From NCBI RefSeq assembly GCF_051020975.1, contig NW_027478167.1, forward strand, positions 8,122,001-8,186,000: a stretch of DNA of 64,000 nt, in the 5' to 3' direction. This document shows, in pieces, positions 51,182-62,451 of the stretch. A program made the position numbers and the translations under genes. Below the pieces are notes generated by a model that searched no databases, had not been told where the DNA came from, and worked only from the letters and a program-made list of their open reading frames with translations. Position 1 is the stretch's first letter. Each line of letters starts with the position of its first letter. Origin of the DNA: Osmia lignaria lignaria. Lineage: Eukaryota > Arthropoda > Insecta > Hymenoptera > Megachilidae.

Positions 51182-53757
51182 TTGCAGATTTATCTCAAGG
51201 GAAGGGACCTGACGGACATATTTCGAGATATTTCTTCTTCTTGTTGTTCTTCTTCTGCACAGCTAAGCTGGAAGTGCGATTTGCGGCTCGCACTAGTGCA
51301 GAGTTATCTCAAAGAAAGGGGCCACGGTGTTTCTGTATCTCTATTATGTTGGTGCGGCTTCGGAACTTTTAAATATCTCGATATATCTCGAAAACTACGC
51401 TTCTGATCAGAAAATATCATAGAACATAAATTGTAGGAAACATAATTCTGTACAAACAACGTCTCTTAACATTTCGCCATAGCTCGCTTCGTTTCCGAGA
51501 TATTTGCAGATTCAGCTCAAAGGAACGGGCCTGACGGACATATTTCGAGGTATTTCTTCTTCTTGTTGTTCTTCTTCTGCACAGCTAAGCTGGAAGTGGC
51601 ATTTACAGCTCGCACTAGTGCAGAGTTATCTCAAAGAAAGGGGCCACGGTGTTTCTGTATCTCTATTATGTTGGTGCGGCTTCGGAACTTTTAAATATCT
51701 CAATATATCTCGAAAACTACGCTTCTGATCAAAAAATATCATAGAACATAAATTGTAGGAAATATAATTCTCTACAAAAAAGGTCTCTTAACATTTTGCC
51801 ATAGCTCGCTTCTGTTCCGAAATATTTGCAGATTTATCTCAAGGGAAGGGACCTGACGGACATATTTCGAGATATTTCTTCTTCTTGTTGTTCTTCTTCT
51901 GCACAGCTAAGCTGGAAGTGGGATTTGCGGCTCGCACTAGTGCAGAGTTATCTCAAAGAAAGGGGCCACGGTGTTTCTGTATCTCTATTATGTTGGTGCG
52001 GCTTCGGAACTTTTAAATATCTCGATATATCTCGAAAACTACGCTTCTGATCAGAAAATATCATAGAACATAAATTGTAGGAAACATAATTCTGTACAAA
52101 CAACGTCTCTTAACATTTTGCCATAGCTCGCTTCGTTTCCGAGATATTTGCAGATTCAGCTCAAAGGAACGGGCCTGACGGACATATTTCGAGATATTTC
52201 TTCTTCTTGTTGTTCTTCTTCTGCACAGCTAAGCTGGAAGTGGCATTTACAGCTCGCACTAGTGCAGAGTTATCTCAAAGAAAGGGGCCACGGTGTTTCT
52301 GTATCTCTATTATGTTGGTGCGGCTTCGGAACTTTTGAATATCTTGATATATCTCGAGAACTACGCATCTGATCAAAAAATATCATAGAACATAAAAAGT
52401 AGGAAACTTAATTCTCTACAAATAAGGTCTCTTAACATTTTGCCATAGCTCGCTTCGTTTCCGAGATATTTGCAGATTTATCTCAAGGGAAGGGGCCTGA
52501 CGGACATATTTCGAGATATTTCTTCTTCTTGTTGTTCTTCTTCTGCACAGCTAAGCTGGAAGTGGCATTTGCAGCTCGCAATAGTGCAGAGTTATCTCAA
52601 AGAAAGGGGCCACGGTGTTTCTGTATCTCTATTATGTTGGTGCGGCTTCGGAACTTTTAAATATCTCGATATATCTCGAAAACTACGCTTCTGATCAGAA
52701 AATATGATAGAACATAAATTGTAGGAAACATAATTCTGTACAAACAACGTCTCTTAACATTTCGCCATAGCTCGCTTCGTTTCCGAGATATTTGCAGATT
52801 CAGCTCAAAGGAACGGGCCTGACGGACATATTTCGAGGTATTTCTTCTTCTTGTTGTTCTTCTTCTGCACAGCTAAGCTGGAAGTGGCATTTACAGCTCG
52901 CACTAGTGCAGAGTTATCTCAAAGAAAGGGGCCACGGTGTTTCTGTATCTCTATTATGTTGGTGCGGCTTCGGAACTTTTAAATATCTCAATATATCTCG
53001 AAAACTACGCTTCTGATCAAAAAATATCATAGAACATAAATTGTAGGAAATATAATTCTCTACAAAAAAGGTCTCTTAACATTTTGCCATAGCTCGCTTC
53101 TGTTCCGAAATATTTGCAGATTTATCTCAAGGGAAGGGACCTGACGGACATATTTCGAGATATTTCTTCTTCTTGTTGTTCTTCTTCTGCACAGCTAAGC
53201 TGGAAGTGGGATTTGCGGCTCGCACTAGTGCAGAGTTATCTCAAAGAAAGGGGCCACGGTGTTTCTGTATCTCTATTATGTTGGTGCGGCTTCGGAACTT
53301 TTAAATATCTCGATATATCTCGAAAACTACGCTTCTGATCAGAAAATATCATAGAACATAAATTGTAGGAAACATAATTCTGTACAAACAACGTCTCTTA
53401 ACATTTTGCCATAGCTCGCTTCGTTTCCGAGATATTTGCAGATTCAGCTCAAAGGAACGGGCCTGACGGACATATTTCGAGATATTTCTTCTTCTTGTTG
53501 TTCTTCTTCTGCACAGCTAAGCTGGAAGTGGCATTTACAGCTCGCACTAGTGCAGAGTTATCTCAAAGAAAGGGGCCACGGTGTTTCTGTATCTCTATTA
53601 TGTTGGTGCGGCTTCGGAACTTTTAAATATCTCAATATATCTCGAAAACTACGCTTCTGATCAAAAAATATCATAGAACATAAATTGTAGGAAACATAAT
53701 TCTCTACAAAAAACGTCTCTTAACATTTTGCCATAGCTCGCTTCGTTTCCGAGATAT
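51182..53757 (+). repeat. Second tetramer higher-order repeat, 1,288 bp (M160-M167)
   Basis: M161 equals M165: ACATTTCGCC before it, Q head, TTTCGAGGTATT, ATCTCAATATATC and GGAAATATAATTC. M162 equals M166: CTTCTGTTCCGAAATA, GGGACCTG, GAAGTGGGATTTG. M163 and M167 are Q-head units with TTTACAGCTCGCACTAG. M163 ends TTTTGAATATCTTG, but M167 ends ATCTCAATATATC like M161. M164 has an L middle and no fully equivalent copy. Rare linked variants CTGATCAGAAAA and CTGTACAAACAACG sit before each Q head. Confidence 0.88.
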
Positions 53758-54401
53758 TTGCAGATTTATCTCAAGGGAAGGGGCCTGACGGACATATTTC
53801 GAGATATTTCTTCTTCTTGTTGTTCTTCTTCTGCACAGCTAAGCTGGAAGTGGCATTTGCGGCTCGCACTAGTGCAGAGTTATCTCAAAGGAAGGGGCCA
53901 CGGTGTTTCTGTATCTCTATTATGTTGGTGCGGCTTCGGAACTTTTGAATATCTTGATATATCTCGAGAACTACGCATCTGATCAAAAAATATCATAGAA
54001 GATAAAAAGTAGGAAACATAATTCTCTACAAAAAAGGTCTCTGAACATTTTGCCATAGCTCGCTTCGTTTCCGAGATATTTGCAGATTTATCTCAAGGGA
54101 AGGGGCCTGACGTACATATTTCGAGATATTTCTTCTTCTTGTTGTTCTTCTTCTGCACAGCTAAGCTGGAAGTGGCATTTGCGGCTCGCACTAGTGCAGA
54201 GTTATCTCAAAGGAAGGGGCCACGGTGTTTCTGTATCTCTATTATGTTGGTGCGGCTTCGGAACTTTTGAATATCTTGATATATCTCGAGAACTACGCAT
54301 CTGATCAAAAAATATCATAGAACATAAAAAGTAGGAAACTTAATTCTCTACAAATAAGGTCTCTTAACATTTTGCCATAGCTCGCTTCGTTTCCGAGATA
54401 T
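53758..54401 (+). repeat. M168-M169: near-identical tandem monomers
   Basis: Both have an R middle, CAAAGGAAGGGGCC and TTTTGAATATCTTG with an E tail. M169 differs by GACGTACATA. This is a single-unit (322 bp) duplication. Confidence 0.8.
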
Positions 54402-56011
54402 TTGCAGATTTATCTCAAGGGAAGGGGCCTGACGGACATATTTCGAGATATTTCTTCTTCTTGTTGTTCTTCTTCTGCACAGCTAAGCTGGAAGTGGCAT
54501 TTGCAGCTCGCAATAGTGCAGAGTTATCTCAAAGAAAGGGGCCACGGTGTTTCTGTATCTCTATTATGTTGGTGCGGCTTCGGAACTTTTAAATATCTTG
54601 ATATATCTCGAGAACTACGCATCTGATCAAAAAATATCATAGAACATAAAAAGTAGGAAACTTAATTCTCTACAAAAAAGGTCTCTTAACATTTTGCCGT
54701 AGCTCGCTTCGTTTCCGAGATATTTGCAGATTTATCTCAAGGGAAGGGGCCTGACGGACATATTTCGAGATATTTCTTCTTCTTGTTGTTCTTCTTCTGC
54801 ACAGCTAAGCTGGAAGTGGCATTTGCAGCTCGCGGTAGTGCAGAGTTATCTCAAAGAAAGGGGCCACGGTGTTTCTGTATCTCTATTATGTTGGTGCGGC
54901 TTCGGAACTTTTAAATATCTCGATATATCTCGAAAACTACGCTTCTGATCAAAAAATACCATCGAACATAAATTGTAGGAAACATAATTCTCTACAAAAA
55001 ACGTCTCTTAACATTTTGCCATAGCTCGCTTCGTTTCCGAGATATTTGCAGATGTATCTCAAGGGAAGGGGCCTGACGGACATATTTCGAGATATTTCTT
55101 CTTCTTGTTCTTCTTCTTCTGCACAGCTAAGCTGGAAGTGGCATTTGCAGCTCGCAATAGTGCAGAGTTATCTCAAAGAAAGGGGCCACGGTGGTTCTGT
55201 ATCTCTATTATGTTGGTGCGGCTTCGGAACTTTTAAATATCTTGATATATCTCGAGAACTACGCATCTGATCAAAAAATATCATACAACATAAAAAGTAG
55301 GAAACTTAATTCTCTACAAAAAAGGTCTCTTAACATTTTGCCATAGCTCGCTTCTGTTCCGAGATATTTGCAGATTTATCTCAAGGGAAGGGACCTGACG
55401 GACATATTTCGAGATATTTCATCTTCTTGTTGTTCTTCTTCTGCACAGCTAGGCTGGAAGTGCGATTTGCGGCTCGCACTAGTGCAGAGTTATCTCAAAG
55501 AAAGGGGCCACGGTGTTTCTGTATCTCTATTATGTTGGTGCGGCTTCGGAACTTTTAAATATCTCGATATATCTCGAAAACTACGCTTCTGATCAGAAAA
55601 TATCATAGAACATAAATTGTAGGAAACATAATTCTGTACAAACAACGTCTCTTAACATTTTGCCATAGCTCGCTTCGTTTCCGAGATATTTGCAGACTCA
55701 GCTCAAAGGAACGGGCCTGACGGACATATTTCGAGGTATTTCTTCTTCTTGTTGTTCTTCTTCTGCACAGCTAAGCTGGAAGTGGCATTTGCAGCTCGCA
55801 ATAGTGCAGAGTTATCTCAAAGAAAGGGGCCACGGTGTTTCTGTATCTCTATTATGTTGGTGCGGCTTCGGAACTTTTAAATATCTTGATATATCTCGAG
55901 AACTACGCATCTGATCAAAAAATATCATAGAACATAAAAAGTAGGAAACTTAATTCTCTACAAAAAAGGTCTCTTAACATTTTGCCGTAGCTCGCTTCGT
56001 TTCCGAGATAT
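54402..56011 (+). repeat. M170-M174: copy of the M158-M161 segment (+4,186 bp)
   Basis: From the M171 tail (GCGGTAGTG, ATACCATCGAAC), M172 (GCAGATGTATC, CGGTGGTTCTG), M173 (CTTCTGTTCCGAG, GGGACCTG, GAAGTGCGATTTG) and M174 (Q head as CAGACTCAGC, TTTCGAGGTATT) follow the same order as M158-M161, 13 units upstream. Private changes are CTTGTTCTTC in M172, and ATTTCATCTTC and GCTAGGCTGG in M173. M170 is a plain L-middle, E-tail unit. Confidence 0.82.
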
Positions 56012-56976
56012 TTGCAGATTTATCTCAAGGGAAGGGGCCTGACGGACATATTTCGAGATATTTCTTCTTCTTGTTGTTCTTCTTCTGCACAGCTAAGCTG
56101 GAAGTGGCATTTGAGGCTCGCACTAGTGCAGAGTTATCTCAAAGAAAGGGGCCACGGTGTTTCTGTGTCCCTATTATGTTGGTGCGGCTTCGGAGCTTTT
56201 AAATATCTCGATATATCTCGAAAACTACGCCTCCGATCAAAAAATATCATAGAACATAACTTGTAGGAAACATAATTCTCTACAAAAAAGGTCTCTTAAC
56301 ATTTTGCCATCGCTCGCTTCGTTTCCGAGATATTTGCAGATATATCTCAAGGGAAGGGGCCTGACGGACATATTTCGAGATATTTCTTCTTCTTGTTGTT
56401 CTTCTTCTGCACAGCTAAGCTGGAAGTGGCATTTGCGGCTCGCACTAGTGCAGAGTTATCTCAAAGAAAGGGGCCACGGTGTTTCTGTATCTCTATTATG
56501 TTGGTGCGGCTTCGGAACTTTTAAATATCTCGATATATCTCGAAAACTACGCTTCTGATCAAAAAATATCATAGAACATAAATTGTAGGAAACATAATTC
56601 TGTACAAAAAAGGTCTCTTAACATTTTGCCATAGCTCGCTTCGTTTCCGAGATATTTGCAGATATATCTCAAGGGAAGGGCCTGACGGACATATTTCGAG
56701 ATATTTCTTCTTCTTGTTGTTCTTCTTCTGCACAGCTAAGCTGGAAGTGGCATTTGCAGCTCGCAGTAGTGCAGAGTTATCTCAAAGAAAGGGGCCACGG
56801 TGTTTCTGTATCTCTATTATGTTGGTGCGGCTTCGGAACTTTTAAATATCTCGATATATCTCGAAAACTACGCTTCTGATCAAAAAATACCATCGAACAT
56901 AAATTGTAGGAAACATAATTCTCTACAAAAAACGTCTCTTAACATTTTGCCATAGCTCGCTTCGTTTCCGAGATAT
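56012..56976 (+). repeat. M175-M177: copy of the M156-M158 segment (+6,117 bp)
   Basis: M175 has GTGTCCC, CGGAGCTTTT, CGCCTCCGATC and AACTTGTAGG as in M156, but its front is GAGGCTCGCACTAG rather than M156's, so it is a junction unit. M176 matches M157, including GCCATCGCTC before it. M177 is 321 bp with the same lost G (56672-56683), GCAGTAGTG and ATACCATCGAAC as M158. Sharing a private deletion makes common descent nearly certain. Confidence 0.88.
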
Positions 56977-58559
56977 TTGCAGATATATCTCAAGGGAAGG
57001 GGCCTGACGGACATATTTCGAGATATTTCTTCTTCTTGTTGTTCTTCTTCTGCACAGCTAAGCTGGAACTGGCATTTGCGGCTCGCACTAGTGCAGAGTT
57101 ATCTCAAAGAAAGGGGCCACGGTGTTTCTGTATCTCTATTATGTTGGTGCGGCTTCGGAACTTTTAAATATCTCGATATATCTCGAGAACTACGCTTCTG
57201 ATCAAAAAATACCATCGAACATAAATTGTAGGAAACATAATTCTCTACAAAAAACGTCTCTTAACATTTTGCCATAGCTCGCTTCGTTTTCGAGATATTT
57301 GCAGATTCAGCTCAAAGGAACGGGCCTGACGGACATATTTCGAGATATTTCTGCTTCTTGTTGTTCTTCTTCTGCACAGCTAAGCTGGAAGTGGCATTTA
57401 CAGCTCGCACTAGTGCAGAGTTATCTCAAAGAAAGGGGCCACGGTGTTTCTGTATCTCTATTATGTTGGTGCGGCTTCGGAACTTTTAAATATCTCAATA
57501 TATCTCGAAAACTACGCTTCTGATCAAAAAATACCATCGAACATAAATTGTAGGAAACATGATTCTCTACAAAAAACGTCTCTTAACATTTTGCCATAGC
57601 TCGCTTCGTTTCCGAGATATTTGCAGATTTATCTCAAGGGAAGGGGCCTGACGGACATATTTCGAGATATTTCTTCTTCTTGTTGTTCTTCTTCTGCACA
57701 GCTAAGCTGGAAGTGGCATTTGCAGCTCGCAATAGTGCAGAGTTATCTCAAAGAAAGGGGCCACGGTGTTTCTGTATCTCTATTATGTTGGTGCGGCTTC
57801 GGAACTTTTAAATATCTTGATATATCTCGAGAACTACGCATCTGATCAAAAAATATCATAGAACATAAATTGTAGGAAACATAATTCTCTACAAAAAAGG
57901 TTTCTTAACGTTTTGCCATAGCTCGCTTCGTTTCCGAGATATTTGCAGATTTATCTCAAGGGAAGGGTCCTGACGGACATATTTCGAGATATTTCTTCTT
58001 CTTGTTGTTCTTCTTCTGCACAGCTAAGCTGGAAGTGGCATTTCCAGCTCGCAATAGTGCAGAGTTATCTCAAAGAAAGGGGCCACGGTGTTTCTGTATC
58101 TCTATTATGTTGGTGCGGCTTCGGAACTTTTAAATATCTCGATATATCTCGAAAACTACGCTTCTGATCAAAAAATATCATAGAACGTAAATTGTAGGAA
58201 ACATAATTCTCTATAAAAAAAGGTCTCTTAACATTTTGCCATAGCTCGCTTCGTTTCCGAGATATTTGCAGATTTATCTCAAGGGAAGGGGTCTGACGGA
58301 CATATTTCGAGATATTTCTTCTTCTTCCTGTTCTTCTTCTGCACAGCTAAGCACGAAGTGGCATTTGCAGCTCGCAATAGTGCAGAGTTATCTCAAAGAA
58401 AGGGGCCACGGTGTTTCTGTATCTCGATTATGTTGGTGCGGCTACGGAACTTTTAAATATCTTGATATATCTCGAGAACTACGCATCTGATCAAAAAATA
58501 TCATAGAACATAAAAAGTAGGAAACTTAATTCTCTACAAAAAAGGTCTCTTAACATTTT

Positions 58560-58733
58560 GCCATAGCTCGCTTCGTTTCCGAGATATTTGCAGATTTATC
58601 TCAAGGGAAGGGGCCTGACGGACATATTTCGAGATATTTCTTCTTCTTGTTGTTCTTCTTCTGCACAGCTAAGCTGGAAGTGGCATTTGCAGCTCGCAAT
58701 AGTGCAGAGTTATCTCAAAGAAAGGGGCCACGG
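58560..58733 (+). repeat. Internal direct repeat inside each monomer (example copy)
   Basis: Two parts of each monomer look alike. One runs from the end of a unit into the next head: AGCTCGC, 18 bases, then GCAGATTTATCTCAAGGG and AAGGGGCCTGACGG. The other is at positions 104-146: AGCTCGC, 6 bases, then GCAGAGTTATCTCAAAG and AAGGGGCCACGG. The GCAGA starts are 114 bp apart, and the first block carries about 12 extra bases holding CGAGATAT. I infer that the 322-bp unit arose by duplication and divergence of a shorter ancestor. The same arrangement is visible throughout the window. Confidence 0.75.
58638..58662 (+). repeat. (TTC)n pyrimidine tract of the monomer (example)
   Basis: At monomer positions 51-75 TTC triplets are interrupted by two TTG triplets, giving a short polypyrimidine strand. 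It is the site of three 3-bp losses (M93, M95, M106) and one 1-bp gain (M133), as expected of replication slippage. Substitutions in it mark particular monomers, such as CTTCCTG at 14553 and TTATTCTTG at 59929. Confidence 0.85.
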
Positions 58734-58779
58734 TGTTTCTGTATCTCTATTATGTTGGTGCGGCTTCGGAACTTTTAAA

Positions 58780-58799
58780 TATCTTGATATATCTCGAGA
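58780..58799 (+). repeat. 10-bp tandem TATCTCG pair in the monomer tail (example)
   Basis: Monomer positions 193-212 contain TATCTCGATA (or TATCTTGATA in most E-type copies, as here) followed by TATCTCGA. The pair is ten bases apart, one helical turn. The base after the second CTCGA separates K tails (CTCGAAAAC) from E tails (CTCGAGAAC, an XhoI site). M145 has lost exactly ten bases here. Confidence 0.85.
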
Positions 58800-59875
58800 A
58801 CTACGCATCTGATCAAAAAATATCATAGAACATAAAAAGTAGGAAACTTAATTCTCTACAAAAAAGGTCTCTTAACATTTTGCCATAGCTTGCTTCGTTT
58901 CCGAGATATTTGCAGATCTATCTCAAGGGAAGGGGCCTGACGGACATATTTCGAGATATTTCTTCTTCTTGTTGTTCTTCTTCTGCACAGCTAAGCTGGA
59001 AGTGGCATTTGAGGCTCGCACTAGTGCAGAGTTATCTCAAAGAAAGGGGCCACGGTGTTTCTGTATCTCTATTATGTTGGTGCGGCTTCGGAACTTTTAA
59101 AAATCTCGATATATCTCGAAAACTACGCTTCTGATCAAAAAATATCATAGAACATAAATTGTAGGAAACATAATTCTCTACAAAAAACGTCTCTTAACAT
59201 TTTGCCATAGCTCGCTTCGTTTCAGAGATATTTGCAGATTCAGCTCAAAGGAACGGGCCTGACGGACATATTTCGAGATATTTCTTCTTCTTGTTGTTCT
59301 TCTTCTGCACAGCTAAGCTGGAAGTGGCATTTACAGCTTGCAATAATGCAGAGTTATCTCAAAGAAAGGGGCCACGGTGTTTCTGTATCTCTATTATGTT
59401 GGTGCGGCTTCGGAACTTTTAAATATCTTGATATATCTCGAGAACTACGCATCTGATCAAAAAATATCATAGAACATAAAAAGTAGGAAACTTAATTCTC
59501 TACAAAAAAGGTCTCTTAACATTTTGCCATAGCTCGCTTTGTTTCCGAGATATTTGCAGATTTATCTCAAGGGAAGGGGCCTAACGGACATATTTCGAGA
59601 TATTTCTTCTTCTTGTTGTTCTTCTTCGTCACAGCTAAGCTGGAAGTGGCATTTGCAGCTCGCAATAGTGCAGAGTTATCTCAAAGAAAGGGGCCACGGT
59701 GTTTCTGTATCTCTATTATGTTGGTGCAGCTTCGGAACTTTTAAATATCTCGATATATCTCGAAAACTACGCTTCTGATCAAAAAATATCATAGAACATA
59801 AATTGTAGGAAACATAATTCTCTACAAAAAAGGTCTCTTAACGTTTTGCCATAGCTCGCTTCGTTTCCGAGATAT

Positions 59876-60841
59876 TTGCAGATTTATCTCAAGGGAAGGG
59901 GCCTGACGGACATATTTCGAGATATTTCTTATTCTTGTTGTTCTTCTTCTGCACAGCGAAACTGGAAGTGGCATTTGCAGCTCGCAATAGTGCAGAGTTA
60001 TCTCAAAGAAAGGGGCCACGGTGTTTCTGTATCTCTATTATGTTGGTGCGGCTTCGGAATTTTTAAATATCTCGATATATCTCGAAAACTACGCTTCTGA
60101 TCAAAAAATATCATAGAACATAAATTGTAGGAAACATAATTCTCTACAAAAAAGATCTCTTAACATTTTGCCATAGCTCCCTTCGTTTCCGAGATATTTG
60201 CAGATTTATCTCAAGGGAAGAGGTCTGACGGACATATTTCGAGATATTTCTTCTTCTTGTTGTTCTTCTTCTGCACAGCTAAGCTGGAAGTGGCATTTGC
60301 AGCTCGCAATAGTGCAGAGTTATCTCAAAGAAAGGGGCCACGGTGTTTCTGTATCTCTATAATGTTGGTGCGGCTTCGGAACTTTTAAATATCTCGATAT
60401 ATCTCGAGAACTACGCATCTGATCAAAAAATATCATAGAACATAAAAAGTAGGAAACTTAATTCTCTACAAAAAAGGTCTCTTAACATTTTGCCATAGCT
60501 CGCTTCGTTTCCGAGATATTTGCAGATTTATCTCAAGGGAAGGGGCCTGACGGACATATTTCGAGATATTTCTTATTCTTGTTGTTCTTCTTCTGCACAG
60601 CGAAACTGGAAGTGGCATTTGCAGCTCGCAATAGTGCAGAGTTATCTCAAAGAAAGGGGCCACGGTGTTTCTGTATCTCTATTATGTTGGTGCGGCTTCG
60701 GAATTTTTAAATATCTCGATATATCTCGAAAACTACGCTGCTGATCAAAAAATATCATAGAACATAAATTGTAGGAAACATAATTCTCTACAAAAAAGAT
60801 CTCTTAACATTTTGCCATAGCTCCCTTCGTTTCCGAGATAT
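59876..60841 (+). repeat. M187-M189: duplicated M187 with an intervening unit
   Basis: M187 and M189, 644 bp apart, share TTATTCTTG, CAGCGAAACTGG, CGGAATTTTTAAA, AAAGATCTCTTAAC and AGCTCCCTTCG. M189 differs by CGCTGCTGATC. M188 between them has AAGAGGTCTG and CTATAATG, which closes its frame. The long A+T runs differ from most of the array. Confidence 0.82.
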
Positions 60842-61806
60842 TTGCAGATTTATCTCAAGGGAAGGGGCCTGACGGACATATTTCGAGATATTTCTTCTTC
60901 TTCATGTTCTTCTTCTGCACAGCTAAGCTGGAAGTGGTATTTGCAGCTCGCAATAGTGCAGAGTTATCTCAGAGAAAGAGGCCACGGTGTTTCTGTACCT
61001 CTATTATGTTGGTGCAGCTTCGGAACTTTTAAATATCTTGATATATCTCGAGAACTACGCATCTCATCAAAAAATATCATAGAACATAAAACTAGGAAAC
61101 TTAATTCTCTACAAAAAAGGTATCTTAACATTTTGCCATAGCTCGCTTCGTTTCCGAGATATTTGCAGATTTATCTCAAGGGAAGGGGTCTGACGGACAT
61201 ATTTCGAGATATTTCTTCTTCTTGTTGTTCTTCTTCTGCACAGCTAAGCTCGAAGTGGCATTGGCAGCTCGCAATAGTGCAGAGTTATTTCAAAGAAAGA
61301 TGCCACGGTGTTTGTGTATCTTTATTATGTTGGTGCGGCTTCGGAGCTTTTAAATATCTCGATATATCTCGAAAACCACGCATCTGATCAAAAAATATCA
61401 TAAAACGTAAATTGTAGGAAACATAATTCTCTACAAAAAAGGTATCTAAACATTTTGCTATAGCTCGCTTCGTTTCCGAGATATTTGCAGATTTATCTCA
61501 AGGGAAGGTGCCTGACGGACATATTTCGAGATATTTCTTCTTCTTGTTGTTCTTCTTCTGCACAGCTAAGCTCGAAGTGGCATTTGCAGCTCGCAATAGT
61601 GCAGAGTTATCTCAAAGAAAGGGGCCACGGTGTTTCTGTATCTCTATTATGTTGGTGCGGCTTCGGATCTTTTGAATATCACGATATATCTCGAAAACTA
61701 CGCTTCTGATCAAAAAATATCATAGAACAGAAATTGTAGGAAACATAATTCTCTACAAAAAAGGTCTCTTAACATTTTGCCATAGCTCGTTTCGTTTCCG
61801 AGATAT
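60842..61806 (+). repeat. M190-M192: start of the divergent 3' region
   Basis: M190 is 321 bp (ATAAAACTAGG at 61087-61097), with CTTCTTCATGTTC and CTCAGAGAAAGAGGCC. M191 belongs to the GTGTTTGTG subfamily: GGGGTCTG, TTATTTCAAAGAAAGATGCC, CCACGCATC, ATAAAACGTAAATTG and GGTATCTAAAC with TTTTGCTATAG. M192 has GGAAGGTGCCTG, GCTCGAAGTGG, CGGATCTTTTGAATATCACG and AACAGAAATTG. Confidence 0.82.
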
Positions 61807-62451
61807 TTGCAGATATATCTCAAGGGAAGGGGCCTGACGTACATATTCCGAGATATTTCTTGCTCTTGTTGTGCTTCTTCTGCACAGCTAAGCAGGAACT
61901 GGCATTTGCTGCTCGCAATAGTGCAGAGTTATCTCACAGAAATGGGCCACGGTGTTTCTGTATCTCTATTATGTTGGTGCGGCTTCGGAACTTTTAAATA
62001 TCTTGATATATCTCGTGAACTACGCATCTGATCAAAAAATATCATACAATATAAAAAGTAGGAAACTTAATTCTCTACAAAAAAGGTCTCTTAACATTTT
62101 GCCATAGCACGCTTTGTTTCCGAGATATTTGCAGATTTAGCTCAAGGGAAGGGGCCTGACGGACATATTCCGAGATATTTCTTGTTCTTGTTGTGCTTTT
62201 TCTGCACAGCTAAGCTGGAACTGGCATTTGCAGCTCGCAGTAGTGCAGAGTTATCTCACAAAAAGGGGCCACGGTGTTTCTGTATCTCTATTATGTTGGT
62301 GCGGCTTCGGAACTTTTAAATATCATGATATATCTCGAAAACTAAGCATCTGATCAAAAAAACCTCATACAACGTGAATAGTAGGAAACTTAATTCTCTA
62401 CAAAAAAGGTCTCTAAAGATTTTGCCATAGCTCGCATCGTTTCCGAGATAT
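61807..62451 (+). repeat. M193-M194: most divergent pair in the window
   Basis: Both share CATATTCCGAGATATTTCTTG, a G-substituted pyrimidine tract with GTTGTGCTT, CTGGCATTTG in place of GTGGCATTTG, and TCTCACA before the AAA. M194 adds TTAGCTCAAGG, TTTTTCTGCACAG, ATCATGATAT, ACTAAGCATC, an extra base in AAAAAAACCTCATAC, and ACGTGAATAG. They form a distinct lineage that fits weak homogenisation here. Confidence 0.85.

Larger units (their letters stand above)
58588..58909 (+). repeat. Representative monomer (M183), used as reference unit
   Basis: This copy is close to the majority sequence (Y head, L middle, E tail) and shows the internal layout. Positions 1-34 are the head with TATCTC and AAGGGGCC. 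Positions 35-50 hold TTTCGAGATAT. Positions 51-75 are a pyrimidine-rich (TTC)n tract with two TTG interruptions. Positions 76-116 hold CACAGCTAAGCTGG and the variable GCAGCTCGC segment. Positions 117-146 are a second GCAGA-TATCTC-AAGGGGCC block. Positions 147-190 hold GTGCGGCTTCGG. Positions 191-212 are a 10-bp tandem of TATCTCG. Positions 219-290 are A+T-rich with the TGATCA palindrome. Positions 291-322 hold TTGCCATAGCTCGCTTCG and CGAGATAT. By hand count the majority sequence has 126 G+C of 322. Confidence 0.95.
56977..59875 (+). repeat. M178-M186: mixed units, including 323-bp M181
   Basis: M178 has CTGGAACTGGC, an R middle and ATACCATCGAAC. M179 is Q-head with TTTCTGCTTC and ATCTCAATATATC. 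M181 has AAGGGTCCTG and an A-run with one extra base at 58213-58221. M182 has CTTCTTCCTGTTC, AGCACGAAGTGG, ATCTCGATTATG and GGCTACGG. M183 is near consensus. M184 has GAGGCTCGCACTAG and TTTTAAAAATCTCG. M185 is Q-head with CAATAATGC. M186 has CTTCGTCACAG and GTGCAGCTTCGG. Confidence 0.72.
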
